Below, piece after piece: positions 46,086 to 57,196 of a stretch of 64,000 nt of DNA. Below the pieces are notes generated by a model. That model was not told the origin of the DNA. It saw only the letters and a list, made by a program, of their open reading frames with translations, and did not search any database. Position 1 is the first letter of the stretch. Each line of letters opens with the position of its first letter. Made by a program: the position numbers and the translations under genes. Where the stretch lies: assembly GCA_022661535.1 (NCBI GenBank), contig JAKULF010000006.1, forward strand, positions 1,483,001 through 1,547,000. Direction: 5' to 3'. The DNA is from Eutypa lata. Taxonomy: Eukaryota; Ascomycota; Sordariomycetes; Xylariales; Diatrypaceae.

Positions 46086-47081
46086 TTACCTTTTAGAGGA
46101 GGGGAGGACTTGAGCAACATCGGTTATCCATGGTAAGCCTAATTGCTTCATCTCGACTGCTAACTGGAAAAGATAGTCGAGACTATTTTGTTTGAGGATC
46201 GTGGTCAGTAAATGGCTTCGCCTACCGAGCATGGGAAATGCCTCACCTCTCGCACATGGTCTTCGCCTTGTGAACATTGTCACCCCAAACATAAACGCCA
46301 TGCCGACGGACTAAGACTGCATAAATGTCCGGATACTTATCCATGGCCTCCTCGAGGAACTCGGTGAGGTCTTCTTCGTGGGCCGTGTTCTCGATGACAG
46401 GGATGCGCAGAGTGTCGTGGTACCCTAGGTTGCCCTGCTTCTGGAACCCCTTTCCGAAGCCCTTGATCTGCTCGATGTTGTTGATCTCGAAGAGCTTGTC
46501 GTTCCCAGAGCCCCGAGTCTCGAGTATCAAGGTCACCAGCACGGCCCAGTGCGAATGCGTGTGGATGCAACAGCCGGCGCCTCGCTTAGTGAACGCAGCC
46601 AGGAATAGAGGCGTGCACTGCGACGGCCTACCACAAGGAGGGGAGCGCAGGTAGACCCGGTTCTTGAGGTCGAGCTGATTGGATAGGGCAAGGACATAGA
46701 TGTCCGTGTTCTTCATGAGCTCTTTCTGCACGCCCGACGGTGCGATGTATACTAGGTCACTGGAATGCGGGAGGTGTATGATAAGCTTCTACCCAAACCC
46801 CGCCATGCTGAAATCGAAGTACATGTATGCATGTGTGACATCATGAAGAAAGTCTGAGTACAGAAATGTCTCAAGCAAAGGGGAAAGCAAAGATAAAAAT
46901 TAAAATTAAAAAACTCTTACTCATCCCGTATCGAGCATCCTCCTCCCGTGCCCGTAACCCAGCCCAATGTCCAGAATTTGGCGCACAAAGATGGAATAAG
47001 GTTTGCAGGATGGTCGGGTTTATCCGAAGTGACGAGGTGGTGGTTGCCGTCCCCATCTTGGGGCTCGGCGGAGTGGCTCAT
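46086..47081 (-). CDS. MDE1: Methylthioribulose-1-phosphate dehydratase
   Basis: Three exons, 46921-47081, 46247-46759 and 46086-46182, give 257 codons (256 residues, near the yeast length). Class II aldolase/adducin fold enzyme of the methionine salvage pathway that dehydrates methylthioribulose 1-phosphate in the cytosol. Visible features: the N-terminal helix [36 protein letters not shown], the zinc site with HTHSHWAV, and the catalytic region [13 protein letters not shown] followed by [11 protein letters not shown], where the last zinc-binding His lies. The C-terminus [18 protein letters not shown] is the family's closing helix. The exon 1 donor (GTAAGA after GA) and exon 2 acceptor join with phase 2. 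The 3' end converges on the Cys-rich GPI gene 293 bases away. Confidence 0.94.
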
Positions 47082-48736
47082 GTTTGTATGGAAGGCTTGC
47101 CGGAGGTGGGGGCGGAGTGTGGCCTTTGAGCTCCACCGTTTTCACCTGCTAGGGTTTGTTGTCGTAGGGTCAATGTGGCCTTTTCTAGTAGGATAGGCCT
47201 TCTTTTGTGTCAGATATTACTTTAGAAGTGCGGGATTTGAGAAAGAACAGGGTATACTAAGGAGCAGATGGGCAGATGGGTAAGGTGAAAGGATCAAGGA
47301 GGCTAAAATTTGGAAATATCCGGTGTTAGAGTTGCAAGTTGATTGGCCAATGCTGACTTCTGCCACAAGCACGCCTTTACATACTTTAGAAGCGGAGCTA
47401 TGGATCTTAGTATACGTAGTAGTTACAACGTTGAAGTTTTCATATATTGAATTGATTGATTGTATTGTATTGTACCACTGGAGTCTGGTTTCACCTATCT
47501 GTTACACCATTCTTAGGAATCCACCCATTTAGCAGCTTTTGAATATTGTCCACGTGTTCATTGAGCCGACTGACATTGAATAGAGATTCTAGTGATATTG
47601 AACAAGCCCATTGACGGAATAGAAGAAACTGTGGATCATACAGAACTTAGGATAGAGCTACTTGGCTCGAATGAGAGCATGTACAATACCTAGTAGATAT
47701 GTGTATAACCATTCTACCTTAGGTAGTGATTGATACAGCTTCTGTCAAGTTGAATTGGAATGTTTGAGATGGTCCTGTATTTATGTTGTATGCCACTGTA
47801 TCTCTATATTCAGAGATATGACGAAGCATTAGCTAACATTATTCTAATATAAATTCTTATTTATACCATCCAATTGTTCCTTGATTTCAACAGTAGGAAT
47901 ATAAATGTTGTAAATTCACTAGCCACTCCCTTTGTCCATCCTAGCATACACTAACCCACATACCTAATTCAGCCTACAGTCTGTTATCCAACCTTCTATT
48001 TTGTAATGTGCTAGGTGCTATTTACCAATTATGCTCCAAATTCACCAACCCCGCAGTTAAAAGGTTCCCCAATTCCGCTTGTAAACCGTCGACTAGCGGG
48101 TGACTTTAGATAAGTCTTTATCGACATATCAGTAGGTAGCTCTAGGTAGACTTACAGTAGGAACAATACTTGCAAAGTGTCCAGTTCGTTCTTATCAGTT
48201 TGTATTCCATTGATTAATTGATCCGTGCGGCTCACCATTCCATCTTTCGATTCCAGTTTAGTTCTAGCGCTTGGCTGGGTAAGTACATACATAGTAGAAT
48301 AGGTGCCACACTTCCTATTCTCGGCTTAAAAAGAAGCTCATCGATTTTCTTGGGGAACTTTTCTATCCGGCGTTGGCCCTTAAGGAAACGTGTCCAAGAA
48401 AGCTCCACCAGCTTCACTAGAGAAACAAATATATTTGCCAGCAGACACACTCAATTCCATTCTTCCCCAGATTCTCAGAAGAAATCACTTTTTCTTCATT
48501 GAGCTCTGGGAGCAAATAACTAACCCTCTCTCTTGAGTAATAGTTAACTGGTTGGCTGATCTCTCTATCTCCTTCCATCACCAGTGTTGTTAGTTACACC
48601 ACGACGAGTCAGCCTCGTTCCTTGTTGTCGCCGATCTCCTTTCCTATTGCATTTTACCATTAGGTATCTACCTATACACACCTCTTGACATAACTATCTT
48701 GTGTATCGCCTATAATTGGCACAGAAATTCACCATC
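47082..48736. other. Divergent spacer MDE1/CNE1
   Basis: 1.65 kb, AT-rich, with no supported gene. Pyrimidine-rich sequence over the last 250 bases fits the calnexin leader. I looked for unfolded-protein-response elements and found only a lone CCACG near 48599, which is not convincing. Confidence 0.5.
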
Positions 48737-50664
48737 ATGAAGTTCACCGCTGCTCTTTCGGCAGCCATCTTGGCCTTTAGCGTGCGTGCCGAAGATACCG
48801 TTGTCGAGGAGTCGTCGACCACCTCATCAATTGAGTTGCCTACCTTTACTGTAAGTCTATATGAAGCTTCTCTTCTCCTCTAATACACTGAGTTCTGTTC
48901 CATTGTCAGCATTATGCTCCTACCCGACAGTTACCTCACCGGTGTTAGCGCATGATCTAACTTGGTTTTACAGCCTACCACTCTGAAATCCTCCGCTTTC
49001 ATCGAGCAGTTCACCGATGGCTGGGAGAAGCGATGGAAGCCTTCCCACGCCAAGAAGGAGACGTCCGGAACCGACGAGGAATGGGCATATGTTGGCGAGT
49101 GGGCAGTTGAAGAGCCTTATGTCTTCAAGGGAATGGAGGGTGAGAAGGGTCTTGTAGTGAAGAACGCAGCTGCTCACCACGCAATCTCCGCGAAGCTTCC
49201 CAACAAGGTTGACAACACGGACAACACCCTGGTCGTGCAGTACGAGGTCAAGCTGCAGAGTAAGTTTTCCATTACTAATTTCACTCCTGTGAAGATCCTA
49301 GAAGCTAATGCCTGACTTCAGAGGGTCTTGAGTGCGGTGGTGCTTACATGAAGCTTCTCCGTGAGAACGAAGCTCTTCACCAGGAGGAGTTCAGCAACAC
49401 GACCCCCTATGTGATCATGTTCGGTCCCGACAAGTGCGGTCACACCAACAAGGTCCACTTCATTTTCAACCACAAGAACCCCATCACTGGCGAGTACGAA
49501 GAGAAGCACCTGGAGGCTGCCCCTCAGGCCACTATCTCGAAGACGACTGAGCTTTATACTCTGATCGTCCAACCTAACAACACCTTCACTATCCAGAAGA
49601 ACCACCAAACTGTCCGTGAGGCTAGTCTGCTTGATCAGTTCAAGCCCGCCGTCAACCCTCCTGAGGAGATTGATGACCCTGATGACACGAAGCCTGAGGA
49701 CTGGGTTGACGAGGCCCGTATTCCCGACCCTGAGGCTACCAAGCCAGAGGACTGGGACGAGGATGCGCCTTTCGAGATTGTCGATGAGGAAGCCACTAAG
49801 CCCGAGGACTGGTTAGAGGACGAGCCCCTCACTGTCCCTGACCCTGAGGCTGAGAAGCCCGAGGACTGGGATGACGAAGAGGATGGTGACTGGATTCCTC
49901 CCACCGTTCCCAACCCCAAATGTGCCGACGCTGCTGGATGTGGCCCGTGGTCCAAGCCTACCATCAAGAACCCCGAATACAAGGGCAAGTGGACTGCTCC
50001 TTACATTGACAACCCGGCCTACAAGGGTGTCTGGGCTCCTCAGAAGATCAAGAACCCCGACTACTACGAGGACAAGACCCCTGCTAACTTCGAGCCTATT
50101 GGTGCTGTAAGTACTCTACTATCACAAACTTTGCTTGAGTTTCAACTGACAATTGAGCAGATCGGCTTTGAAATCTGGACCATGCAGAACGATATCCTGT
50201 TTGACAACATCTACATTGGCCACTCCATTGAAGAGGCTAACCAGCTTGCTGCCGAGACTTGGGACCTGAAGCAGCCTATTGAGAAGTCCCTCGAAGAGGC
50301 TGAGAAGCCCAAGAAGGATAACAAGCCTAAGTCACCATCTGACCTTAAGTTCCTGGATGACCCTGTTACCTACATCAAGGAGAAGCTTGACCTGTTCCTT
50401 ACGATCGCTTCCAATGACCCTGTCCAGGCCATTAAGTTTGTCCCTGAGGTTCCTACCGCTATTGGCGGTCTCATTGTCACCCTCGTCGCTCTTATTGGTA
50501 TCTTCACTGCCGGCGGTAGCGCACCCGCTCCCGTCAAGAAGGCTGCTGCCGACGCCAAGGGCAAGGCGACCGAGGCCAAGGACAAAGCTGCTGAGGCTGT
50601 CTCTACTGGTGCGGAGAACATCAAGGCGGAGGTCAACAAGCGCACTACCAGGAACCAATCGTAG
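48737..50664 (+). CDS. CNE1: Calnexin, ER lectin chaperone
   Basis: Four exons, 48737-48850, 48974-49259, 49322-50106 and 50161-50664, give 563 codons (562 residues). Type I ER membrane chaperone that binds monoglucosylated N-glycans. A signal peptide ends at VRA (residue 18). The lectin domain has the conserved [10 protein letters not shown] and [17 protein letters not shown] with its paired cysteines. The Pro-rich arm has four KPEDW-type repeats (at about 49690, 49741, 49798 and 49855), followed by the second repeat set GxWxxxxIxNPxY ([39 protein letters not shown]). Then comes [21 protein letters not shown] and one membrane helix at about residues 494-514 ([14 protein letters not shown]). 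The cytosolic tail is Lys/Ala-rich. Translation codons favour C and T endings. Confidence 0.97.
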
Positions 50665-51349
50665 GTGTTGGTGTGTCAATGAAATGCTTGTAAAGAAGAG
50701 AAAAGTGATACCAAATGGACGGGGATGGCGAGAGACGGGATGTGCCCAGCCAGTTCAAGGCTGAGCAAGGAACTAACTGTTCGTCGTATTAATGCCACGC
50801 TATGATGTTATACTTTCTGGTCCATTTTTCTTTATTGCGAAACCGTCTTCTTTTTTTATGACTTTGCACGGCGCGTGGGTGTATACTAGGCGACCAATAA
50901 AACCAGTGAATTAGTTTTTTTAAGATGAATCTCATCATCTTGTGAACGAACAAAGGCGAGTTTCAGTCTCTACTCCACGTCTCCCAAAGAGACGCAGGCC
51001 TTCATTGCCAAACTGTTGACCGGTCCGTAGATCAATTCTAACACAGAGTGACCAAGTGAGTAAACAACTTATTATAACGTCTAAATGCAGGTGCCATTAG
51101 ATACACCGATCTTCCCTTCTCTTTGATAGATACTAGACAAATACTCTCCCAATACCCACCACACACATGCCCATAAACTAGAGCCTTATACTTCGTCAGC
51201 ATCTCCAGGCAAAATGGACTTTTACATTCCCCCGATTAATTTTATCACAGCATATCAAAACTATCTCTAAAACGCCTACATAATATATATATTTATATGA
51301 ATTTGAAATCACACCCTCTCACACACTATCAACAGTAAATCACATAACA
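50665..51349. other. Convergent spacer CNE1/CFEM gene
   Basis: 685 bases containing both 3' flanks. AT-rich, no gene seen. Confidence 0.5.
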
Positions 51350-52519
51350 TCACCACCCAAACACCAGCAACCCAAGAACGAGCAAGAGACCACCATACAC
51401 CGAGCGCCCCAGATCCTCCTTCGCAGCGCCGTTGTCGTTGAGCGCCGGCGTGTCGAACGGGCTCCCGCCGTTCGTGACCCTCGGCCTTGTCGAGGTGGTT
51501 GAGGTGCTGCTGCTACTACTCACAGGGTCAGAGGAGGCAGCAGAAGGAGGAGGAGGAGGGGTGTCGGTTGTTGTACTGCTAGTGCTATTAGTTTGGCTGC
51601 TGCTGCTAGTTGTAGTTGATAGGGAGGCTTGGTCTGTTGAAGAGGCTGTAGTCCCGTCTGTGGAGGTGAGGGATGAAGGGTCTTCTTTTTGGCTGTTGGT
51701 ACTTGAGGTTGTGGCTGCGGTCGTGGTTGTGGTTTGGTCAGTAGGCGTAGAGGTCTGAGGGTTCGATGTTGAGTCTCCGGTAGTAGTAGGAACGATAGGA
51801 GGGGGAGGAGGAGCCGACTCAGTTGGTGTGGTTTCCGTGTTAGTAGCGATGGTAGTAGGGGTTGGCACCGCCGTCGTCGTTGCTACAGTGGATGTCGGAG
51901 CGGGCGTAGACGGCTGCGATGATGACGTCTTTTCCACCGTCGTTTGTGTTGGAGGGCTGCTTTGCCCTTGGCTGCCGCCATCCGTAGTCGTCGCCAAAGT
52001 CGTCGTCGTCTGAACAGACGTTGATGGCGGCATCGTCGACGGAGCCTCCAGGCTTGACGTTGGGTCGTCGGTAAGGCTGTCCCACGCCGACGACGCATCG
52101 TCGATAGCGGATTCCGGGATCTCGATGCGGAACTTTTTGCAGCGCGACTCTAAGTCATCCAGCAGGTCGCCGAAGTCGAAGTCTTCTTCCTCTCCCTCGC
52201 CCTCCTCGCACGACGCAGCAGCCATGCATTCCGCCACCTGCTTTAGATAGCCGTCTTTAGACTTCTTGCACATACACTCTCCTTGGTCTTTGGTATCGCT
52301 GCATCCTGATTGTTGAATACATCCCACTACGCATTGGGGAAGGTCTGAGTTGTCATCATCGTGGTCACGGTGGCCATAATACTCATCCCCTCCGTGGTGG
52401 TGATCGTCGTCCCGGTCGTCGTCATGTCCACCATGATTCCTATTGAACCAGTTTGCTAGGACCTGATGAGAAAGCGACAGCAGGAGTATTAGCACCCAAA
52501 GTGCTGACAAGTGCGGCAT
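51350..52519 (-). CDS. CFEM-domain GPI protein with a His/Asp-rich leader
   Basis: A 389-residue single-exon protein. The open frame begins with a TTG at 52558, and the first ATG is at 52519 (MPHLSALW). The signal peptide has a Leu-rich core and ends near VLA. It is followed by about 40 residues dominated by His, Asp and Gly (HGGHDDDRDDDHHHGG and so on). Then comes the CFEM domain with eight cysteines in the expected order: CVVGC, a C six residues later, CMC, then a C and a further C after the KQVAE segment, and a last C in LESRCKK, with an acidic loop (EEGEGEEEDFDFGD) before the final Cys. The next ~220 residues are a Ser/Thr/Pro stalk, and a hydrophobic C-terminus (GGLLLVLGLLVFGW) fits a GPI signal. 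CFEM proteins bind heme or act at the fungal surface. The acidic/His leader may bind metal; this is inference. Confidence 0.85.
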   Translation of the reverse strand: MPHLSALWVLILLLSLSHQVLANWFNRNHGGHDDDRDDDHHHGGDEYYGHRDHDDDNSDLPQCVVGCIQQSGCSDTKDQGECMCKKSKDGYLKQVAECMAAASCEEGEGEEEDFDFGDLLDDLESRCKKFRIEIPESAIDDASSAWDSLTDDPTSSLEAPSTMPPSTSVQTTTTLATTTDGGSQGQSSPPTQTTVEKTSSSQPSTPAPTSTVATTTAVPTPTTIATNTETTPTESAPPPPPIVPTTTGDSTSNPQTSTPTDQTTTTTAATTSSTNSQKEDPSSLTSTDGTTASSTDQASLSTTTSSSSQTNSTSSTTTDTPPPPPSAASSDPVSSSSSTSTTSTRPRVTNGGSPFDTPALNDNGAAKEDLGRSVYGGLLLVLGLLVFGW

Positions 52520-53149
52520 ATTGGAAATGATATTCACGATAGAAGAGTGGTTAAACAACGTATTTCAAGAATGCCGTAGCACCAATGCTCTCTCTATTCA
52601 TCTCACAACATGACTTCAAGAGAGAAAATAAGATGATAAAAACAAAAGACCATGTATACAGTATCGCTATTATGTCCCGCGAGATGGGAGTTTCGGGTAT
52701 AAGTTCCTAGAGGGTGTTTATAAATAGGATTCCGCAGGCGAGGCTTACTACTATGTTGGAAGAGTAGCATTTCTTCATCTTGAAACAGCGTTCGCGGGTT
52801 AGGGGAAATACGACGGCCGGTTTAGGCCTGTCTTGAATAAATATGTGGTTGCTACGATAGCTACCTAACCATCGAGCAAACCTCACAGCCTTCCAATATA
52901 GCCAGTCGTTTGAAATACGTGCGCGGAACCGTCACAGGAATCAAGTATTAAACGGGGAATAAATGACTGGATAGCTTCGAAAAAACGGTGTGATCAAAGA
53001 TTAGATATAGATACATAGTAGCAGTAACCATTCACAAATCTTACTAGATGCCTTTCTACCTACCTACCTACCTAACTACGCAATAAAAACATGTCTGTGT
53101 CTTCCCCTCTCTATCACGAACTGCTGCGCATCACCACACATCAATCGAC
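52520..53149. other. Spacer CFEM gene/GNAT gene
   Basis: 630 bases holding the CFEM promoter and GNAT 3' flank. A (CTAC)n run lies near 53057-53075. No gene seen. Confidence 0.5.
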
Positions 53150-54095
53150 CTACAAGACAACATCGCTACGGAAATACATGTCGAGTTCCGTGACAGGCTC
53201 CGGACCCTTGAGGGGATTGACGTTCTGGCGCGCCCTAGCCGTCACGAACCCGCACCTCTCGTAGAACGCAACAGCGCCCGCGTTCGTCGCATAGACGATA
53301 GTCTTGACCTCGAGGCGTCGCCTGCCCCGCAGCCGTGCTTCCGCAGCGGCGCGCTCGACCGCCGCAGCGTGCATCAGCGCAGTCCCGAAACCGCGGCCCC
53401 GGGCTTCGCGCCGCGTGTATACGCCTGAGACTTCGTACGACAGAGGCGCGTCGGCACCATCAGTAGTAGTAGAAGTAGTATCATTATTAAGTTTGCCGTC
53501 ATGCGTGGCACTGTGGTTGTTGTTGTTGTTGCTGTCATTTTCTGAGATGAGTAACGACGCGGGCTTCGTCCGGTGCAGGGGTAGCGGCCCCATCAGCGTT
53601 GTGGCGGCCAGTATCGCCCTGTCGCGCGAGCGCACGACGACGAAAGTCTGAGCGAGGGGGTTCCTGGCCCGCTTGAGCCAGTCCTCGTCGGCGAAGGCGA
53701 CTTCTCTCGCGTATGTTGAGCCGAATGCTATGCAGAGGGGTAGTGTTTGGTGGTGAGCTAGATCCCTAGACAGGTACATACTTAGGCAGGTATAACAAAA
53801 GTCGCTCTTCACAGGTAACTTGCGATATCGCTGTCTAAAATAACTACAGATGCAAGTGAAATGATGAAACCGATGCTAACCTACCATCAGGATCCCGCTG
53901 CAGCGCTTCTAACCTAAAGGGCTTGTACTGCTCGAGGTAAAACCGGCAGCCCTCACCCTCCTCCTCCTCATCGGCCAAGACGGCTTCGATTTTCCACTCA
54001 GCCTCATCGGACGGGGGCCTGTTGTTGGTTGTGGTCATGTTGGTTTCAGGTGCGGCCGGCGGGTGTGATTGGCCGGTGGTTGGTCCGGTGCTCAT
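53150..54095 (-). CDS. GNAT-family N-acetyltransferase
   Basis: Two exons, 53885-54095 and 53150-53727, give 263 codons (262 residues). The N-terminal 50 residues are disordered and acidic, then the fold begins around FRLEALQRDPDAFGSTYAREVAF, a start typical of small-molecule GNATs. The acetyl-CoA pyrophosphate loop is RGRGFGTALM, preceded by VSGVYTRREA and followed by a helix rich in Ala. The final strand region NAGAVAFYERCGFV is a strong GNAT signature. An Asn/Thr/Asp-rich low-complexity insertion of about 35 residues sits between two central strands, just before YEVSGVYT. Substrate not predictable; cytosolic by lack of signals. GC3 is high except in the insertion. Divergent from the CorA-like gene with 816 bases between starts. 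Confidence 0.9.
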
Positions 54096-54911
54096 CTTCT
54101 CCAGTGGAGGTTAGGAGGTCACGATTCACAGGCACTAGCTCTAAAAGCTGATTGACGTAATTAGTACCGACCGAGTGGCCTCCCGTGCGTGACACGATCG
54201 CATTTAAAGAGGGCAAATATCATACATAACTTTATGATCGCTAATTATATCACCTTGATCGGTATATTTATATACAGCAGATGTAAAGTCATATGTAATA
54301 TTGCTTAGGAACATGTGAGTCACTAGTTACTGCCGGTGACTCTTGTGTTGAAAGTTACCTACTTACCAGGTAATAACTAGAGCTACTACATAATTAGGAA
54401 GGAAGGTTGGGGGCTATTTCAATACGAAAGCGCCCACATCAAGGAGATCACGTCCCGGCCGAATGGTTAACAACTCGGATGGCTTTGTGACTGGTTTACT
54501 AGATTAGGTACCTAGCTCTAATGTATGGCTGATGGGACTACCCGCCTTGCCGCCCCCTGCTTGCTGCCTGTAGTTCTTCCCTTTTTTTTTATTACTGCAA
54601 GCTGGTTTAGCGCAAACACACTGCAGCAGATCAACCCTGCAGCCCTGGTGGTCAGCCAGCCAACCTGCAGCCAACTCGATGCGACCTGATTTATTAATTG
54701 AGGGCGCCTGCCTGCACAGTTGCCACGCACAACGTTAGGTACATAGGCAGTTAGTTACCTACATACATAGAAGAGTATTCGATGCTCCTCTTCCCTCGAA
54801 GGCGTTCTTAATTTCCAATGCTTTCATCTTCCGATGGAGTTGTTCCACAAACCTCGAAGATCATCAACAACCGCACCTTCGTGAAACCTACTGTTTTCAT
54901 TGCATTGCGCC
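54096..54911. other. Divergent spacer GNAT/CorA-like gene, with an upstream start codon
   Basis: No independent gene. The last 100 bases contain an upstream ATG at 54818 whose 64-codon frame runs to 55012, overlapping the main start at 54912 in another frame. Confidence 0.5.
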
Positions 54912-57196
54912 ATGGCTGCGACACTTCCGGCTTTAGAGCAACAACAACCCGTTGCGGTTGGGGATGTGCTCAGCAAGTTCGAGGATTTCGACGCGGAGTC
55001 TGTGTTCGATGAAACCGAGCGCGAGGCTGGCTCCGAAAGCTGCCAGAACTTCGTCGTCGAGTTTGGGTCGTGCCACGCTCGGGTCGCACGCGACCTTGGG
55101 CCAGACGATTTCAAATCGATTCTTGAGGATGACGCTCAGCGCGCCAAGTATCCAATTCGATGGATGTAGGTTTCTTTCCACCATTTTTTTTGTATCTAAA
55201 CGTCTTTCTATAAATTCTGATGCATGCAATGTCCAGAAACATCTGGAATACATCTAAGCAGGATAAGGCTGTGGAGGTCATCGGAGAGAAATACGACTTC
55301 TCTGAGCGGTTGAGAGCCCTGATGAAAATGAAGCCCAGCAATGGGGCTGAGTTACAGGCGAAGAGCTCTCTGAGACAAAGGCAGGCTGCTATTGGTGCAC
55401 AGAAGGCGACGCCTACGGGCAGGGTTACATCCGCAGAGTCGGCCTTGGAGAGGGGAGAAAAAGCATCGAACACGGATTCGAACAGTCAGCCTGACGAACC
55501 ACCCCTGAAGCCTGAACGTGAGAATCTACTAGATGAAGATATTAGATTGTATCTGCTGTTGAAAGACACGGTCAACTATTTTTCCATCGATCATACTGAA
55601 CGAGGTAGGTAATCTTCCCCCAGACAGCCCGAGGTCTTAGATTAACTATTGAAAAGCTCTCTGTATTGGAGCCCACTGGCTATACCGGAGGCCTACATCC
55701 AAAGGGACTAAGATCAAGGATGGAACGAGACTGATGCCGCCAAAACATTGGATGTGGCTTACTATCTGCAATGACAGTACGTTTCGTTATGGCCATGCTT
55801 TCATATATGAGACCTCTAATGTCTAGCTCAGATACTGTCCTATCGTTCCATGAACAGCCAGCCATAGAAACGGCACCTTCCCCGGAGGAGCAGAGACAAT
55901 GGGACGTTGATAACTTGAAGAGCATGAGGGCCAACATGCTTAGCGTGCTCAGCCAGATATCCACGCATGATTCCTCCAAGAGAGACAAGCAACCCAACCC
56001 CCTGACTCAGAGCTCTATCAGGAAAGCGCTACAGGCTCTCGAAGCTAAGAAGGCCAAGAGATCACGGCCAATCCCCCCAAAGGACCTTACACAAATCCTG
56101 GCCCAAGAAGGGGCGAGCAATCTCTTCTACTACTTATTTGAGGACTATGCTGCAGCTAGTCCTTTCCAAGAGGCTCGCGATACTCTCGCAGAACTGGTCT
56201 GTCCTGCACAAACAATGCCGTATTTTATATTTGCTAACTGTTTGCCAGACCCCCATAGTGTTACAAAGTGACGTAAGTATACTCGATATGCCAGTATTCA
56301 GCTTCAGGCTAACGTTTTCTTCTTCTTTTTCTTCCCACAGAGCCGAAAAATGAAGCGTAAGACGTCTGAGATTATCCCTCGCTTGCACGAGTTGAGCAAG
56401 GAGCTGCGAGAGCTGAGGCATCTGTTCGAGAACTATAAGAACCTCATCAAGAAGATCATGGTCACGACGAAACCAGAGGGCGCCACCGGGGACTATCCGT
56501 GGAGCTTAGGCCGCACGTCGTCCAATCTAAGCTTCCCAACAGGTCCTCCCGAGGCATTTGGTGAAGAGGCCCGGGTGGTATTGGCCAAGTCGGCCATGGA
56601 TCGGTTCGATCGGTTGGCCGACCGCTTAGAATGGGTGGTGCTGAACACGATCCAAGGGCATCTCGAAGAGATTACTGCTCTCTCCGACACCGTAAGTTAG
56701 CTCAGCTCCCTTGATTGAGATCCGTCTTCAAGAAATGGAAATGAAAATTCCAATGACGTTGGCTGATCAAAGCAACAACAACAACAATTCTAACCGCAAC
56801 TACTAGTACTTCAATCTCACGCAGCAGAAGGATTCGCAGGCGACGGCGAAGCTGAACCGGAGCGCGACGCTGCTCGCGAAGCTCAGCGTCTTCTTCCTGC
56901 CCATCAGCTTCATGACGGGCTACTTCGGGGTGGAGATCACCGACCTCAACCAGTACTGGACGTCCGAGACGTACTGGTACTCGTTCGCCGGCATTGCGAG
57001 CATATCGTTTCTCAGCCTCTTCTTCTTCGGCAGGATGCTCATGTTCTTCAGCGACACGCTGGACAACCTGGGCACCAAGACGGGGAGTCTGGTCAAGGCG
57101 GGCACTCAGAAGGTGGTAGGCTTGCCATCTCGCCGCAAGATGAAAAGGGATCGTGATCGTCGCGGCCCCATAGCACCGGATGCACGAGATGCATAG
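54912..57196 (+). CDS. CorA-like divalent cation transporter lacking the GMN motif
   Basis: Seven exons: 54912-55165, 55237-55604, 55657-55776, 55832-56196, 56249-56272, 56341-56691 and 56807-57196, giving 624 codons (623 residues). Exon 5 has only 24 bases; each junction keeps frame. The large N-terminal cytosolic part holds the folded region (KYPIRWINIWNTSKQD, ALCIGAHWLYRRPT, PPKHWMWLTICND) and a long helical segment (ELSKELRELRHLFENYKN, LDRFDRLADRLEW-like). Two membrane helices close the protein, at about residues 515-534 and 547-570. Where bacterial CorA has YGMN after the first helix, this protein reads YFGVEI, as in a filamentous-fungal side branch of the family. Transport of Mg2+ is therefore uncertain. 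The protein ends in a basic tail. Confidence 0.85.

Noticed and set aside
48560..48736. Unfolded-protein-response element in the calnexin promoter
   Set aside because: Only a lone CCACG was found. A full ERSE or UPRE arrangement is missing.
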